The notes: generated from the letters alone by a model not told the origin. A stretch of DNA of 64,000 bases from Rhodococcus sp. NBC_00297 (GCF_036173065.1 NZ_CP108041.1:3413001-3477000), one strand, 5' to 3'. Positions 24,723 to 33,259 are shown, counted from the first letter of the stretch. Made by a program: numbers and translations.

Positions 24723-24738
24723 GCCATTGACAAATGGC
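24723..24738. promoter_or_regulatory. Palindrome in the divergent reductase/esterase promoter
   Basis: GCCATT (24723-24728), GACA, AATGGC (24733-24738) form a perfect 6-base-arm palindrome in the unusually AT-rich 77-base gap between divergent genes. It contains TTGACA at 24727-24732, which could be a -35 element for the 24763 gene, though I see no good -10. It may be the target of the MerR regulator encoded at 29133. Confidence 0.4.
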
Positions 24739-24762
24739 ACAGTCATCCGTGACGCTTCCGGC

Positions 24763-25806
24763 ATGACATCGACGCGTCCGATCCCCGAGCGGGGGTCCCT
24801 GAGGTCCCGCGCCGCGGCCCGAGCCACGCAGTCGACGTTGCGACCCATCGCGTCCCGACTGCCGTTCGGACGCGGCGGCGAACGCGTCGCCCGCGTCCTC
24901 GTCGAGGTGGCCATGCGTGCCTGCGGCGGAATCGCACCCGGCACGGTCGTCCGCACCGTGCGCGAGGACGGTGTGGTCGGGGAGTGGGTCGACGCCCGGG
25001 CAGGCCGGAGGCCGGTCGAAGATGGGGCAGGCCGGAGGCCGGTCGAGGGTGGGGCGGATCGCACGCCGGTCGAGGGTGGGGACGGTTCCGTGGACACCGC
25101 CGGCCCGATCCTCTATCTGCACGGCAGCGCGTACGCGATCTGTTCCGCACGGACGCACCGCGGCCTGGCGTCGCGGCTCTCCCGCGCGACGCAGCGTCCG
25201 GTCTTCGTGGTCGACTACCGACTCGCCCCGGAGTTCCCTTTCCCCGCCGCAGCCGACGACGTCGAGCGGGCGTACCGCTGGCTGCTGTCGAGCGGCCACG
25301 CACCCGAGTCGGTCGTCGTGGCCGGCGACTCGGCGGGCGGTCACCTCGCGCTGGACCTGGTGCTGGACAACGCCCGACGATCGGTTCCGCAGCCGAGTGC
25401 GGTCCTCCTGTTCTCGCCGTTGATCGATCTGACCTTCACCCTCGCGCAGAACCGGGAGCGTATCCGTCGCGACCCGATGATCTCCGCAGCGGCGGCGCGG
25501 GCACTCACCGCGCTCTACACACGCGGCGAGGATCCCGACGGGCGGCGCCTACGACTCGCGGTCGAGGCGGGAACGGCACTGCCGCACTTCGTGGTTCAGG
25601 CCGGCGGTGCGGAGATGCTCGTCGCCGACGCCGAGCACCTGCGCGATCTGGTGGTCGATGCCGGTGGCACCTGCACGCTCGAGATCTGGCCCGACCAGAT
25701 GCACGTGTTCCAGGCTCTGCCGCGCATCAGCCCGGAAGCGGACCGGGCACTCGCCCGCGCCGCACATGCCCTGACAGCCCTCCATCGAACAGAGACGAGA
25801 CACTGA
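24763..25806 (+). CDS. Alpha/beta-hydrolase fold-3 esterase/lipase (LipR-like)
   Basis: A 347-aa HSL-family carboxylesterase. The oxyanion motif is ILYLHGSAYAIC (HGG is replaced by HGS), the nucleophile elbow is GDSAGGHLAL and the catalytic Asp/His lie in the C-terminal WPDQMHVFQ region. Residues about 80-106 are an insertion of three 9-residue repeats (AGRRPVE-type) ahead of the core domain. The ATG at 24763 is the first after the divergent promoter. It is the first gene of a four-gene coupled operon and would cleave the ester produced by the Baeyer-Villiger enzyme encoded downstream. Confidence 0.87.
   Translation: MTSTRPIPERGSLRSRAAARATQSTLRPIASRLPFGRGGERVARVLVEVAMRACGGIAPGTVVRTVREDGVVGEWVDARAGRRPVEDGAGRRPVEGGADRTPVEGGDGSVDTAGPILYLHGSAYAICSARTHRGLASRLSRATQRPVFVVDYRLAPEFPFPAAADDVERAYRWLLSSGHAPESVVVAGDSAGGHLALDLVLDNARRSVPQPSAVLLFSPLIDLTFTLAQNRERIRRDPMISAAAARALTALYTRGEDPDGRRLRLAVEAGTALPHFVVQAGGAEMLVADAEHLRDLVVDAGGTCTLEIWPDQMHVFQALPRISPEADRALARAAHALTALHRTETRH
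25000..25080 (+). repeat. Three 27-base in-frame tandem repeats inside the esterase gene
   Basis: Units at 25000-25026, 25027-25053 and 25054-25080 encode AGRRPVEDG, AGRRPVEGG and ADRTPVEGG. The first two units differ at only two or three bases; the third is more diverged. The repeats sit in a surface linker ahead of the HGS oxyanion motif, so unit number could vary between strains without breaking the enzyme. Confidence 0.85.
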
Positions 25807-26675
25807 TGTTCTCTCGATCCAGACCACGCCTCACTCACGGGGCGGACGCCGTGGTCACCGGCGCCGGCAGTGGCATCGGCCGCGCCTTCGCGCTCGAGAT
25901 CGCCCGCCGCGGTGGCCGCGTCGTCTGCGCGGACATCTCGCTCGAACGCGCCGAGGAGACGGTGCGGATGCTCGACGGCCCCGGCTTCGCCGTCCAGTGC
26001 GACGTCGCCGTGCAGTCGCAGGTCGAGGATCTCGCGCTGTTCGCCGAACTGGAGTTCGGTGGCGCGCCGACGCTCGTGATCAACAACGCCGGCGTCGGCA
26101 TCGGTGGCAAGCCAGTGGGCGACATCGGGTTCGAGGACTGGAACTGGGCGCTCGGCATCAACCTGTGGGGAGTGGTCCACGGATGCGAGACGTTCGTTCC
26201 GCTGCTCCGTACCGCGGGTCGCGGCGGCATCATCAACGTGGCTTCGGCCGCGGGATTCGCCGCGGCACCGACGATGGGGCCCTACAACGTCGGCAAGGCG
26301 GGCGTCATGTCGCTGTCCGAGACTCTGGCGGCGGAACTGTCCGGGTCGGGTGTCCACGTGACCGTGCTGTGCCCGACCTTCGTCAAGACCAACGTCGCGG
26401 TCGACGGTCGCATCACCGAGCGCTCCACGGAACTCGCGCAGAAGTTGATGCGATGGACCGGCTTCTCACCCGAGCGGATCGCCGTCACCACGCTCGACGC
26501 GCACGACAGGAACCGCCTCTACGTCGTGCCCCAGCTCGACGCGAAAGCCATCTGGCTGACGAAACGGCTCCTCCCCACCCTCTACACCCGCGGAGCAGGG
26601 CTGCTCGACCGCCTGCTCCCCGGCGAGCCCGCCCCACAGTCCCTTCCCACTGTTTCCGCCTCGACAGGAGTATGA
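25806..26675 (+). CDS. Short-chain dehydrogenase (SadH-like SDR)
   Basis: A 289-aa classical SDR. The cofactor site TGAGSGIG spans residues 18-25, NNAGVG follows, and the catalytic pair is Tyr160/Lys164 in YNVGK. The C-terminal extension (about residues 230-289) is longer than in minimal SDRs. Its start codon overlaps the esterase stop by one base (TGATG). In a Baeyer-Villiger pathway this enzyme would oxidise a secondary alcohol to the ketone that the monooxygenase uses. It resembles the SadH position in the mycobacterial mymA operon. Confidence 0.88.
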   Translation: MFSRSRPRLTHGADAVVTGAGSGIGRAFALEIARRGGRVVCADISLERAEETVRMLDGPGFAVQCDVAVQSQVEDLALFAELEFGGAPTLVINNAGVGIGGKPVGDIGFEDWNWALGINLWGVVHGCETFVPLLRTAGRGGIINVASAAGFAAAPTMGPYNVGKAGVMSLSETLAAELSGSGVHVTVLCPTFVKTNVAVDGRITERSTELAQKLMRWTGFSPERIAVTTLDAHDRNRLYVVPQLDAKAIWLTKRLLPTLYTRGAGLLDRLLPGEPAPQSLPTVSASTGV

Positions 26676-27598
26676 CGATGGCCTTCGACTTCGACGCCAT
26701 GCTGGACAAGATCAAGGACCGCCAGTGGTCCCTTGCGGACATCGACTGGGACGCCCCCGGCGCCGAGATGATCCCGCCCGAGCAGCACGCCAAGCTCAAG
26801 CCGTTCTTGTCCGATCTCATGTGGATCGAGAACGTCGGCGCGCGCGGATTCGCCGCGATGGCACGCAAGGCGCCCACCGAGACGCTGCGCGAGATCTACC
26901 GTTACTTCCACGCGGAGGAGCAGAAGCACGCGAATGCCGAACTGGCACTGATGCGTCGGTGGGGCATGCTCGAGAACGACGAGATCCCGCAGCCGAACGT
27001 CAACGTCAAGCTGATCATCGACTGGCTCGACAAGTACTCGGATCAGACGCCGCTCGCCGTGCTCGGCACCGTCATCCCGATGCTCGAGGTCGCGCTCGAC
27101 GGTGCGCTGGTCAAGTTCATCGTCGACGAGATCGACGACCCGGTCTGCCAGGAAGTGTTCAAGCGCATCAACGCCGACGAGTCGCGGCACCTCGCCGTCG
27201 ACTTCGAGGTCATCGATCTGCTGGGCCACGCGAAGATGCGCCGCATTCTCGTCGAGACGATCGGCGCCTGGATGCATCCGTCGCTCATCATCGGCACCCT
27301 GCGGTACATCCCACTGCTGAACAAGATGCGGGACAACATCGTCGAGATGGGTGTCGACGAGGATCGCCTCTACACCGCGATGAAGCGCTTCAAGAAGGTG
27401 GGCGAACGCAGCGAGTTCCCGAAGCGTCTGCCGATGTACCGCTTCATCAGCTGGCACGGGAGCGTCGTCATCAACCGCGACCACCCGTACCACAAGTTCG
27501 CCGACTCGATGGTGACGCTGACGGCCAAGTACCCGAAGCGGCTGCTGCGCCCGCAGCCCACGTGGTCCAAGGAACTCACGTACGAGCCCGTCGCATGA
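26672..27598 (+). CDS. Ferritin-like diiron protein, probable oxygenase
   Basis: A 308-aa predicted four-helix-bundle protein with a full diiron ligand set: Glu53, Glu83-x2-His86 (HAEEQKH), Glu139 and Glu170-x2-His173 (DESRH). This is the ExxH pattern of ferritin-like oxidases and oxygenases. The exact reaction is not evident; it could hydroxylate the carbon skeleton handled by this operon, with electrons from the divergent reductase at 23609-24685. The start at 26672 overlaps the SDR stop by ATGA, and its own stop overlaps the BVMO start in the same way. Confidence 0.82.
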   Translation: MTMAFDFDAMLDKIKDRQWSLADIDWDAPGAEMIPPEQHAKLKPFLSDLMWIENVGARGFAAMARKAPTETLREIYRYFHAEEQKHANAELALMRRWGMLENDEIPQPNVNVKLIIDWLDKYSDQTPLAVLGTVIPMLEVALDGALVKFIVDEIDDPVCQEVFKRINADESRHLAVDFEVIDLLGHAKMRRILVETIGAWMHPSLIIGTLRYIPLLNKMRDNIVEMGVDEDRLYTAMKRFKKVGERSEFPKRLPMYRFISWHGSVVINRDHPYHKFADSMVTLTAKYPKRLLRPQPTWSKELTYEPVA

Positions 27599-29088
27599 CC
27601 GAGATTCTCTCCACCGCCATCATCGGAGGCGGATTTGCCGGCATCGGTGCCGCGATCCGGCTTCAGCAACGGGGGATTCGCGACATCGCCATCCTCGAAC
27701 GCGGCACACGTGCCGGTGGGACCTGGCGTGACAACACGTATCCCGGTGCAGCCTGCGACATTCCGTCCCGCCTGTACTCGTACAGCTTCGCCCCCAATCC
27801 GGACTGGTCGCACACCTACTCCGGGAGTGCGGAGATCCTGGGCTACATCGACTCGATGGTCGAGAAGTTCGAGCTGAGCCGCTACCTCCGGTTCGGTCAC
27901 ACCGTCGTGGACGTCACCTGGCACGAGTCCCGGTCGCTCTGGGAGATCTCGGTCCAGGACCGGGAACCCGTCCTCGCCCGCACCGTCGTGATGGCGTCGG
28001 GACCGCTGGCGAACGTCAGCCTGCCCAAGATCCGCGGCGTCGAGACCTTCGCGGGAGCGAAGATCCACAGCGCCCGGTGGGACCACGACTACGACTTCGC
28101 CGGCAAGAAGGTCGCCGTCGTCGGCACCGGAGCCAGCGGCGTGCAGATCGTTCCCGAGCTGGTGAAGGTCGCCGAGTCGGTCAAGGTCTTCCAGCGCACG
28201 CCGGGGTGGGTGCTGCCCCGCACCAACTTCCGCACCCGCGGACTGACTCGCGAGATCTACCGCCGCGTGCCCTTCAGTCAGAGCGTCGCGCGCAAGGCCT
28301 GGTTCTGGGGCCACGAGTCGGTCGCCCTCGGGGTCGTCTGGAACTCGCCGCTCACGCGCGTGGTGGAGGGAGTGTCGAAGCTGCACCTACGCAGTCAGGT
28401 TCCGGATCCGTGGCTGCGGCGCCAGCTGACGCCGGAGTTCCGCGCCGGCTGCAAGCGCCTGCTGATGACCAGCAAGTACTACCCGGCGCTGCAGAAGGAC
28501 AACTGCACGCTCGTCACCTGGCCCATCGCACAGATCTCCGAGAAGGGAATCCGCACGGTCGAGGGAGTCGAGCATCAGTTCGACGCGATCGTCTTCGCCA
28601 CCGGGTTCGACGTCTCCAAGACCGGGTCGCCGATCCCCATCACCGGGCGCGACGGGCGCGTCCTCGCCGACGAGTGGAGCCGGGGAGCGCACGCCTACAA
28701 GTCGATCGCGGTGTCCGGGTACCCGAACATGTACTTCACGTTCGGGCCCAACTCCGGACCCGGCCACAGCTCCGCCCTGGTCTACATGGAGGCGCAGATC
28801 GACTACCTGGTCGATGCCATCGCCACCGCCGTGAACCAGAACTTCGTGCTCGACGTCCGCGCCTCGGTGCAGGCCGAGTACAACGCGGACCTGCAGCAGC
28901 GGCTGACCAAGACGACGTGGAACTCGGGGTGCTCGAGCTGGTACCTCACCGAGGACGGTTTCAACGCCACGATGTTCCCGGGCTTCGCCACGCAGTACGT
29001 CAAGCAGCTCGAGACGGTGCTGTTGCCGGACTACTCGGTGACGGCGGCAGCGACGGCACCGGTCGACGAGGTCGTCGCCGCGGTGTGA
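27595..29088 (+). CDS. Flavin-containing Baeyer-Villiger monooxygenase
   Basis: A 497-aa class B flavoprotein monooxygenase. The N-terminal FAD site is GGGFAG (residues 11-16), the NADPH site is GTGASG (177-182), and between them lies the Baeyer-Villiger fingerprint F-x-G-x3-H-x3-W-D (Phe152, Gly154, His158, Trp162, Asp163). Such enzymes insert oxygen next to a ketone to form an ester or lactone. It is the last gene of the coupled esterase/SDR/diiron operon. The set recalls MymA with LipR and SadH in mycobacteria, though the natural substrate here is unknown. Confidence 0.93.
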   Translation: MTEILSTAIIGGGFAGIGAAIRLQQRGIRDIAILERGTRAGGTWRDNTYPGAACDIPSRLYSYSFAPNPDWSHTYSGSAEILGYIDSMVEKFELSRYLRFGHTVVDVTWHESRSLWEISVQDREPVLARTVVMASGPLANVSLPKIRGVETFAGAKIHSARWDHDYDFAGKKVAVVGTGASGVQIVPELVKVAESVKVFQRTPGWVLPRTNFRTRGLTREIYRRVPFSQSVARKAWFWGHESVALGVVWNSPLTRVVEGVSKLHLRSQVPDPWLRRQLTPEFRAGCKRLLMTSKYYPALQKDNCTLVTWPIAQISEKGIRTVEGVEHQFDAIVFATGFDVSKTGSPIPITGRDGRVLADEWSRGAHAYKSIAVSGYPNMYFTFGPNSGPGHSSALVYMEAQIDYLVDAIATAVNQNFVLDVRASVQAEYNADLQQRLTKTTWNSGCSSWYLTEDGFNATMFPGFATQYVKQLETVLLPDYSVTAAATAPVDEVVAAV

Positions 29089-29132
29089 CCGAGCGTTAGT
29101 CTGGAGGTCCGGCCGAGTGGAGGAGTGAGTCG

Positions 29133-29891
29133 ATGACCGAGTACCGCATCGACGAACTGGCTCATGCCGCGGGCACGACCTCGCGCAACGTCCGGGCCTA
29201 CCGTGAGCGTGGACTGCTCCCGCCCCCGCGTAAGCGGGGGCGGGTCGGCATCTACGACGACTCGCACCTCGCCCGGCTGCGACTGATCGACATCCTGCTC
29301 CAGCGCGGCTACACGACCACACACATCAGCGACTTCATCGATGGCTGGGAGAGCGGCAAGGACCTCACCGAGGTTCTCGGTCTGCAGCGCGCCCTCACCG
29401 AGCCGTGGTCGACGACCGGCGAGGTGCAGTCGGTCTCCGTCGACGAGGCGCGGCAGATGCTCGGCGACCCCGACGGCGTCCAGCTGTCCAGGCTCGTGGA
29501 GTACGGACTGGCCCGCATCAACGGCGACCGATGCACGTTCACCGATCCGAAGCTGTTGCAGGGCTTCACCTCCCTCGCGACCTACGGCTTCGGGATCCGC
29601 GAGGTCATGGACATCCACGAACGGCTCCATGCGGCCGTCGACGGAATGTCCAAGGACATGATCTCGACTGTGAAGAGTCACATCGTCGACCGCTACGGCG
29701 AGGGTTGGATTCCCGAGGGTGACGACGTCCTCCGGGCCACCGAGATGTTGCAGATCATGCGCACTCTCGCAGTCGATTCCGTGCATTCGTTGCTCGGCCG
29801 CACACTCGACCGCAACCTGCAGGAGCAACTCGGCGAGTACCTCGAGGTCGCCATCGACAACACCTCTCGTTCGGACCGTCACACAGCCTGA
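29133..29891 (+). CDS. MerR-family transcriptional regulator
   Basis: A 252-aa regulator. The MerR winged HTH is at residues 1-70 (YRIDELAHAAGTTSRNVRAY, then RERGLLPPPRKRGRVG), followed by a long C-terminal domain unlike short metal-sensing MerR proteins. No metal-binding cysteine pattern is visible. It lies 45 bases after the BVMO gene on the same strand and probably regulates that operon, perhaps from the promoter region at 24686-24762. Confidence 0.9.
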   Translation: MTEYRIDELAHAAGTTSRNVRAYRERGLLPPPRKRGRVGIYDDSHLARLRLIDILLQRGYTTTHISDFIDGWESGKDLTEVLGLQRALTEPWSTTGEVQSVSVDEARQMLGDPDGVQLSRLVEYGLARINGDRCTFTDPKLLQGFTSLATYGFGIREVMDIHERLHAAVDGMSKDMISTVKSHIVDRYGEGWIPEGDDVLRATEMLQIMRTLAVDSVHSLLGRTLDRNLQEQLGEYLEVAIDNTSRSDRHTA

Positions 29892-29926
29892 CCTCGCTTT
29901 TCGGACCAATGGGGCATGGTGGAGTC

Positions 29927-30961
29927 ATGAACCGCACCAGACTGTCCGCCGCTGTCGCCCTCGCCGGCGCCACCGCCCTCGTTCTGACCAGTTGCTCGTC
30001 GTCGAGCGAGGAGGGGCAGGCGACGCCGGCGTCCTCCAGCGCTGCTCCGGCGTCCTCCAGCACGGCTCCGTCGTCGTCGGCGTCGAGTACGTCCTCGAAC
30101 GCCACCGTCTACACGTTGCCGGGAACCGGCGTGTTCCCCGAGGGCATCACCGCCGACGACGACACCTTCTACGTCTCGTCGACCTCCGACGGTGCGATCT
30201 TCCGCGGCACGGTCGGCAACACCACCGTCGAACCGTTCCTCCCCGGTGGACAGGACGGTCGCACCGGCGCGGCGGGACTGGACGTCGACGGGGACGACGA
30301 CGAGAACACCCTCGTCGTGGCGGGCGGTGCGACCGGCACCGTCTGGATCTACGACGCCGAGTCCGGCGCACTGCGCGGGAAGTTCACCAACGGGCTCGGC
30401 CAGGACGCCACCTTCCTCAACGACGTCGTCATCGCCGACAACGGCGACGCCTTCATCACCGACTCGCGCAACCCCACGCTGTGGCGCATCCCGGCGAACG
30501 CCACCGGTGAGGGCCAGTTGGAGCCGTTCGTCGACTTCACCGGATCCCCGTTCGCGTACGGCGAGGGCTTCAACGCCAACGGCATCGTCGAGGCGGACGA
30601 CGACAACGCATTGGTGATCGTGCAGTCCAGCACCGGCAATCTGTACCGCGTGGCCCGCGACTCCAAGGCCGTCACGCAGGTGGACCTCGGCGGCGCGACA
30701 CTTCAGAACGGCGACGGCATGGAGATGGAGGACGACACGCTCTACGTGGTTCGCAACCGCGACAGCCTCATCGCCACAGTCGATCTCGACGACGACGGCA
30801 ACCGTGGGCGGGTGACCGGTGAGATCACCGACCCCAGCTTCGCCTACCCCACCACCGTCGCCGACGTCGACGATCAGATGCTGGTGGTCAACAGCCAGTT
30901 CGACAAGCGGGGTGGCACTCCAGTGGAGCCCTTCACCGTGGTCGGTGTGCCTGAGCGGTAG
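29927..30961 (+). CDS. Secreted lipoprotein with Ser-rich linker and beta-propeller-like domain
   Basis: A 344-aa predicted lipoprotein. A signal peptide ends in the lipobox LTSC (Cys about residue 24), followed by a low-complexity Ser/Ala linker (to about residue 60). The rest reads as repeated beta strands with GITADDDTFYVSS, LNDVVIADNGDAFITDS and NGDGMEMEDDTLYVV, resembling SMP-30/NHL-type propellers. The ATG at 29927 is preferred to an in-frame ATG at 29909 because it has GGTGGAG upstream and gives a proper signal peptide. Function unknown. Confidence 0.78.
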   Translation: MNRTRLSAAVALAGATALVLTSCSSSSEEGQATPASSSAAPASSSTAPSSSASSTSSNATVYTLPGTGVFPEGITADDDTFYVSSTSDGAIFRGTVGNTTVEPFLPGGQDGRTGAAGLDVDGDDDENTLVVAGGATGTVWIYDAESGALRGKFTNGLGQDATFLNDVVIADNGDAFITDSRNPTLWRIPANATGEGQLEPFVDFTGSPFAYGEGFNANGIVEADDDNALVIVQSSTGNLYRVARDSKAVTQVDLGGATLQNGDGMEMEDDTLYVVRNRDSLIATVDLDDDGNRGRVTGEITDPSFAYPTTVADVDDQMLVVNSQFDKRGGTPVEPFTVVGVPER

Positions 30962-31044
30962 GGGTCGGGCTTGGGGTGTGCGCTGGTTGCGTGAGGTGCG
31001 GTCGGTCGGTGCGTGCGCGCCGGTGGTTGGCGGCTCGTGGCGGT

Positions 31045-31074
31045 GGTGTGCGCGGGTTGCGTGGCGCGCACACC
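31045..31074. terminator. Probable bidirectional terminator hairpin
   Basis: GGTGTGCGCG (31045-31054), a 10-base loop and CGCGCACACC (31065-31074) form a perfect 10-base stem between the convergent genes ending at 30961 and 31126. It is followed by CCTTTCC rather than a T-run. The preceding ~85 bases of the plus strand are strikingly G/T-rich and A-poor. Confidence 0.6.
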
Positions 31075-31125
31075 CCTTTCCGACGGCGGAGCGGGGTGTG
31101 GGCGGCTGGAAGTAGTGCGGGTCGG

Positions 31126-31452
31126 TCAGCGAGGGCCGGTGTTGCCGATGCGGGACGTCGAGTCGTCCTCCGTTTCCTGGTACCCGCGACCCGCTTCGAG
31201 GAAGGCCTCGCGGAGTTTGGTGACGGCGTTAATGTGGGCCGCGAGCACGGAGCTCAGTGAACCCTCCGGGCCGTGGGTGAGGTCGGAGTACTTGCGTGCT
31301 AGCGCGATTCCGGAGGGAAGGGTGCCGAAACCCGCGCTGAATTCGAGCGCATTGATCGACGGCAGCAGTTCGGCGAGGCCACTGACGAATTGTTCGCACG
31401 CTGACGCGCACCTGCGCGAAGAATCGGCGGAGATGATGAGGTCATCGGTCAT
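31126..31452 (-). CDS. Small helical hypothetical protein, partner of DUF3558 lipoprotein
   Basis: A 108-aa, mostly alpha-helical protein with no signal peptide. It has the length and helix-turn-helix hairpin character of ESX-type (WXG100-like) small proteins but no W-x-G motif, so I do not assign it to that family. The start at 31452 has an AAGGAAG site. It lies 21 bases after the DUF3558-type lipoprotein gene on the same strand, so the two are probably co-expressed. Confidence 0.55.
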   Translation of the reverse strand: MTDDLIISADSSRRCASACEQFVSGLAELLPSINALEFSAGFGTLPSGIALARKYSDLTHGPEGSLSSVLAAHINAVTKLREAFLEAGRGYQETEDDSTSRIGNTGPR

Positions 31453-31473
31453 GGAAAGTTCTTCCTTCGCGGG

Positions 31474-31983
31474 TCAACGGGGGATGCTGGAAGCGAATGC
31501 TTGCGCCCCGGTTCTCGCCACAGCGCACACATCCGCGGTGACGGAGGAAGCGAGATTCCGTTCAGCACGAAACACCACAGAACCCTCTCGCCAATCGAAC
31601 GCGATACTGCAGGCAGCGAGTTGCTGGTCGCCGCGATCGCGGAACGAGAACGCGCCGACACCCAAGTCGTCGACAGCGCTGAACCTGTCCGAGGTCGGAC
31701 TGGTCCTGAGCGCGTCGAGCGTCCGGGTAGTGGAGAAGACGGTCAGGAACTGATCGCTCCCCTTCCATGTGCACCACTTCCAGGTGTCGTCGAGTGGAAC
31801 CGTGAGCTGGTCGACAACGACAGCCGGATCTGCCCCCGCCGCCCGGATGGCCTCGTCGGGTACCACGATGCAGGGGTCGAAGAGTTCCATCGCGACCGGC
31901 TCGGCGGTGCCGCTCATCCCACCGCACCCGGTGAGCGACGCGACGACTGCCGCGACAGCGAGTACCCCACAGTTCCTGCGCAC
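31474..31983 (-). CDS. DUF3558-type lipoprotein
   Basis: Small secreted lipoprotein, 169 aa from the GTG at 31983. The N-terminus RRNCGVLAVAAVVASLTGC is a short positively charged signal peptide ending in a lipobox (Cys about 20). The mature part has FDPCIVVPDEAIRAAG, WKWCTWKG and a C-terminal VCAVARTGAQAFAS, as in DUF3558 proteins of the Mycobacteriales. An in-frame ATG at 32055 would add 24 residues ahead of the signal peptide and is less likely. Function unknown; cell-envelope location inferred. Confidence 0.7.
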   Translation of the reverse strand: MRRNCGVLAVAAVVASLTGCGGMSGTAEPVAMELFDPCIVVPDEAIRAAGADPAVVVDQLTVPLDDTWKWCTWKGSDQFLTVFSTTRTLDALRTSPTSDRFSAVDDLGVGAFSFRDRGDQQLAACSIAFDWREGSVVFRAERNLASSVTADVCAVARTGAQAFASSIPR

Positions 31984-32168
31984 ACGTCGTTGGACGCACG
32001 CTCCGCTCCTGCGGTTCCGTGCTCCCACTGCACACAACGGTGTCCCCACGGGCACATCCGACCATCCGGAACCGTTCTGTGTGCAGAAATGCGCGCCGGG
32101 AACCGAGCGGGTGGTTGCGGCGTCGAAGGCTGTACCGCGCCACGGCGGACGATCGGAAGGCCTTCACC

Positions 32169-32603
32169 ATGCACTCGACCACTCTGCCCGTTCCTTCCAG
32201 CGGCATCGGAAGTCTGACCAACGCAACATCATTGGCGGTGCTCGTCGCGTTCGCGACCCAGTGTGCGGTGGCGTGTGTCGCCGCGATCGCGGGATTCGGC
32301 GCCGTCGTCGTCAGTGCCCTCGCTGCCTTCGCGAGTGCGGACGAGTCGCCCGGCGCGATGTTCGTGGGCTCACTCGCCGATGCGTGGGCGTTCGTTCTCG
32401 TCATCGCTGCGGTGGGGCACGGGGTGCTCGCGACGATGATCGTGCAACGCCGACGTTCGGCACGCGTCGTCGTGACGGCAGTGGCCCTCGTGTGGGCGGT
32501 GGCGCTGGTGCACTCTCCGATGGTGTGGCCGTTGGTGGTGGTGCAGGCGGGTTCTGCGCTGGCGTGGTGGATCCCGGCGTCACGGCGCCCGACCCCCAAC
32601 TGA
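32169..32603 (+). CDS. Small integral membrane protein of unknown function
   Basis: A 144-aa protein with about four hydrophobic segments (residues 22-52, 63-85, 95-113 and 117-133) and little soluble sequence; it ends SRRPTPN. Not recognised. The ATG at 32169 is preferred, although in-frame codons continue upstream without a stop to 32019. It is divergent from the DUF3558 gene and its stop is only two bases from the convergent NrtR gene. Confidence 0.6.
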   Translation: MHSTTLPVPSSGIGSLTNATSLAVLVAFATQCAVACVAAIAGFGAVVVSALAAFASADESPGAMFVGSLADAWAFVLVIAAVGHGVLATMIVQRRRSARVVVTAVALVWAVALVHSPMVWPLVVVQAGSALAWWIPASRRPTPN

Positions 32604-32605
32604 AC

Positions 32606-33259
32606 TCACACGAGCAGCGCGGCGATGGACCCGGGAAACGTCTCGTCGGGCCTGCGTTCGTAGAGCTCGGCGGGGCGTCCGCCCGCAGCCGACGTGGTGG
32701 CGCCCGTACCGACCAGCGCCCCGATCACATGACGGCGGAAGGTGTCCTTGCGCAGCGGGCGGTCGAACACGGTCTCGTACAGGGTGCGCAGGTCGAGCAG
32801 TGTGAAGGTGGTCCCCAGCAGGTGCGACGGATCAGGACGGGTGAGGTAGCGAGACCGCAGGTCGCCCACGGCGGCCGACACCATGTCGGCATGGTCGAAG
32901 GCCATCGGTTCCACAGGCCGATCCGCCTCGACGGCCAGGAGATCGGTGCCGGAAGGCAGGGACTCGGTGGGCGCCTCCGCGCAGTGCGCCATCGACAGGA
33001 CCCATCCTCGATCGTCGCGGTCGGGAGCGTCGAACATCCGGATCTGATGGAACTCGACGCCGTCGATGCCGGCCTTGGTGCTCAACGCGCGCCTCGCCGC
33101 ATCGGCGAGCGTCTCGCCCGGATGCAGGAATGTGCCGGGAAGTGCAGCTCCCCAGGGTGATTCCACCGTCACCACGTTCAGCGTTCCGCCGTGGACGGTG
33201 AGAACGGCGACGTCGACAGCGACGGACGGTCGTGGGTACGACGTCAGATCGGAGGGCAT
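32606..33259 (-). CDS. nrtR: NrtR-type Nudix-related transcriptional regulator
   Basis: A 217-aa protein with an N-terminal Nudix fold and a C-terminal winged-helix region. The Nudix box is degenerate: GTFLHPGETLADAARRAL is followed by STKAG in place of the catalytic Glu pair. That is the known state of NrtR repressors, which bind ADP-ribose without hydrolysing it. The C-terminal RPLRKDTFRRHVIGALVGTG fits the DNA-binding part. It is divergent from an ADP-ribosylglycohydrolase/macrodomain operon, and a 20-base palindrome lies between them, so it likely controls ADP-ribose or NAD turnover. Confidence 0.83.
   Translation of the reverse strand: MPSDLTSYPRPSVAVDVAVLTVHGGTLNVVTVESPWGAALPGTFLHPGETLADAARRALSTKAGIDGVEFHQIRMFDAPDRDDRGWVLSMAHCAEAPTESLPSGTDLLAVEADRPVEPMAFDHADMVSAAVGDLRSRYLTRPDPSHLLGTTFTLLDLRTLYETVFDRPLRKDTFRRHVIGALVGTGATTSAAGGRPAELYERRPDETFPGSIAALLV

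Noticed and set aside
24723-24738. Treating the palindrome as a classical MerR operator
   Set aside because: MerR sites normally lie in a 19-20-base promoter spacer with longer arms. The -10 partner is not seen, so only a tentative regulatory site is listed.
29219-29244. An 11-base-arm perfect palindrome (CCCGCCCCCGC/GCGGGGGCGGG, GTAA loop)
   Set aside because: It falls inside the MerR coding sequence where LPPPRKRGRVG is a common conserved stretch, so Pro (CCC/CCG) and Gly/Arg (GGG/CGG) codons explain it without a regulatory role.
31126-31452. Assignment of the 108-aa protein to the WXG100/ESX family
   Set aside because: The length and helical character fit, but the W-x-G turn and the C-terminal export motif are missing.
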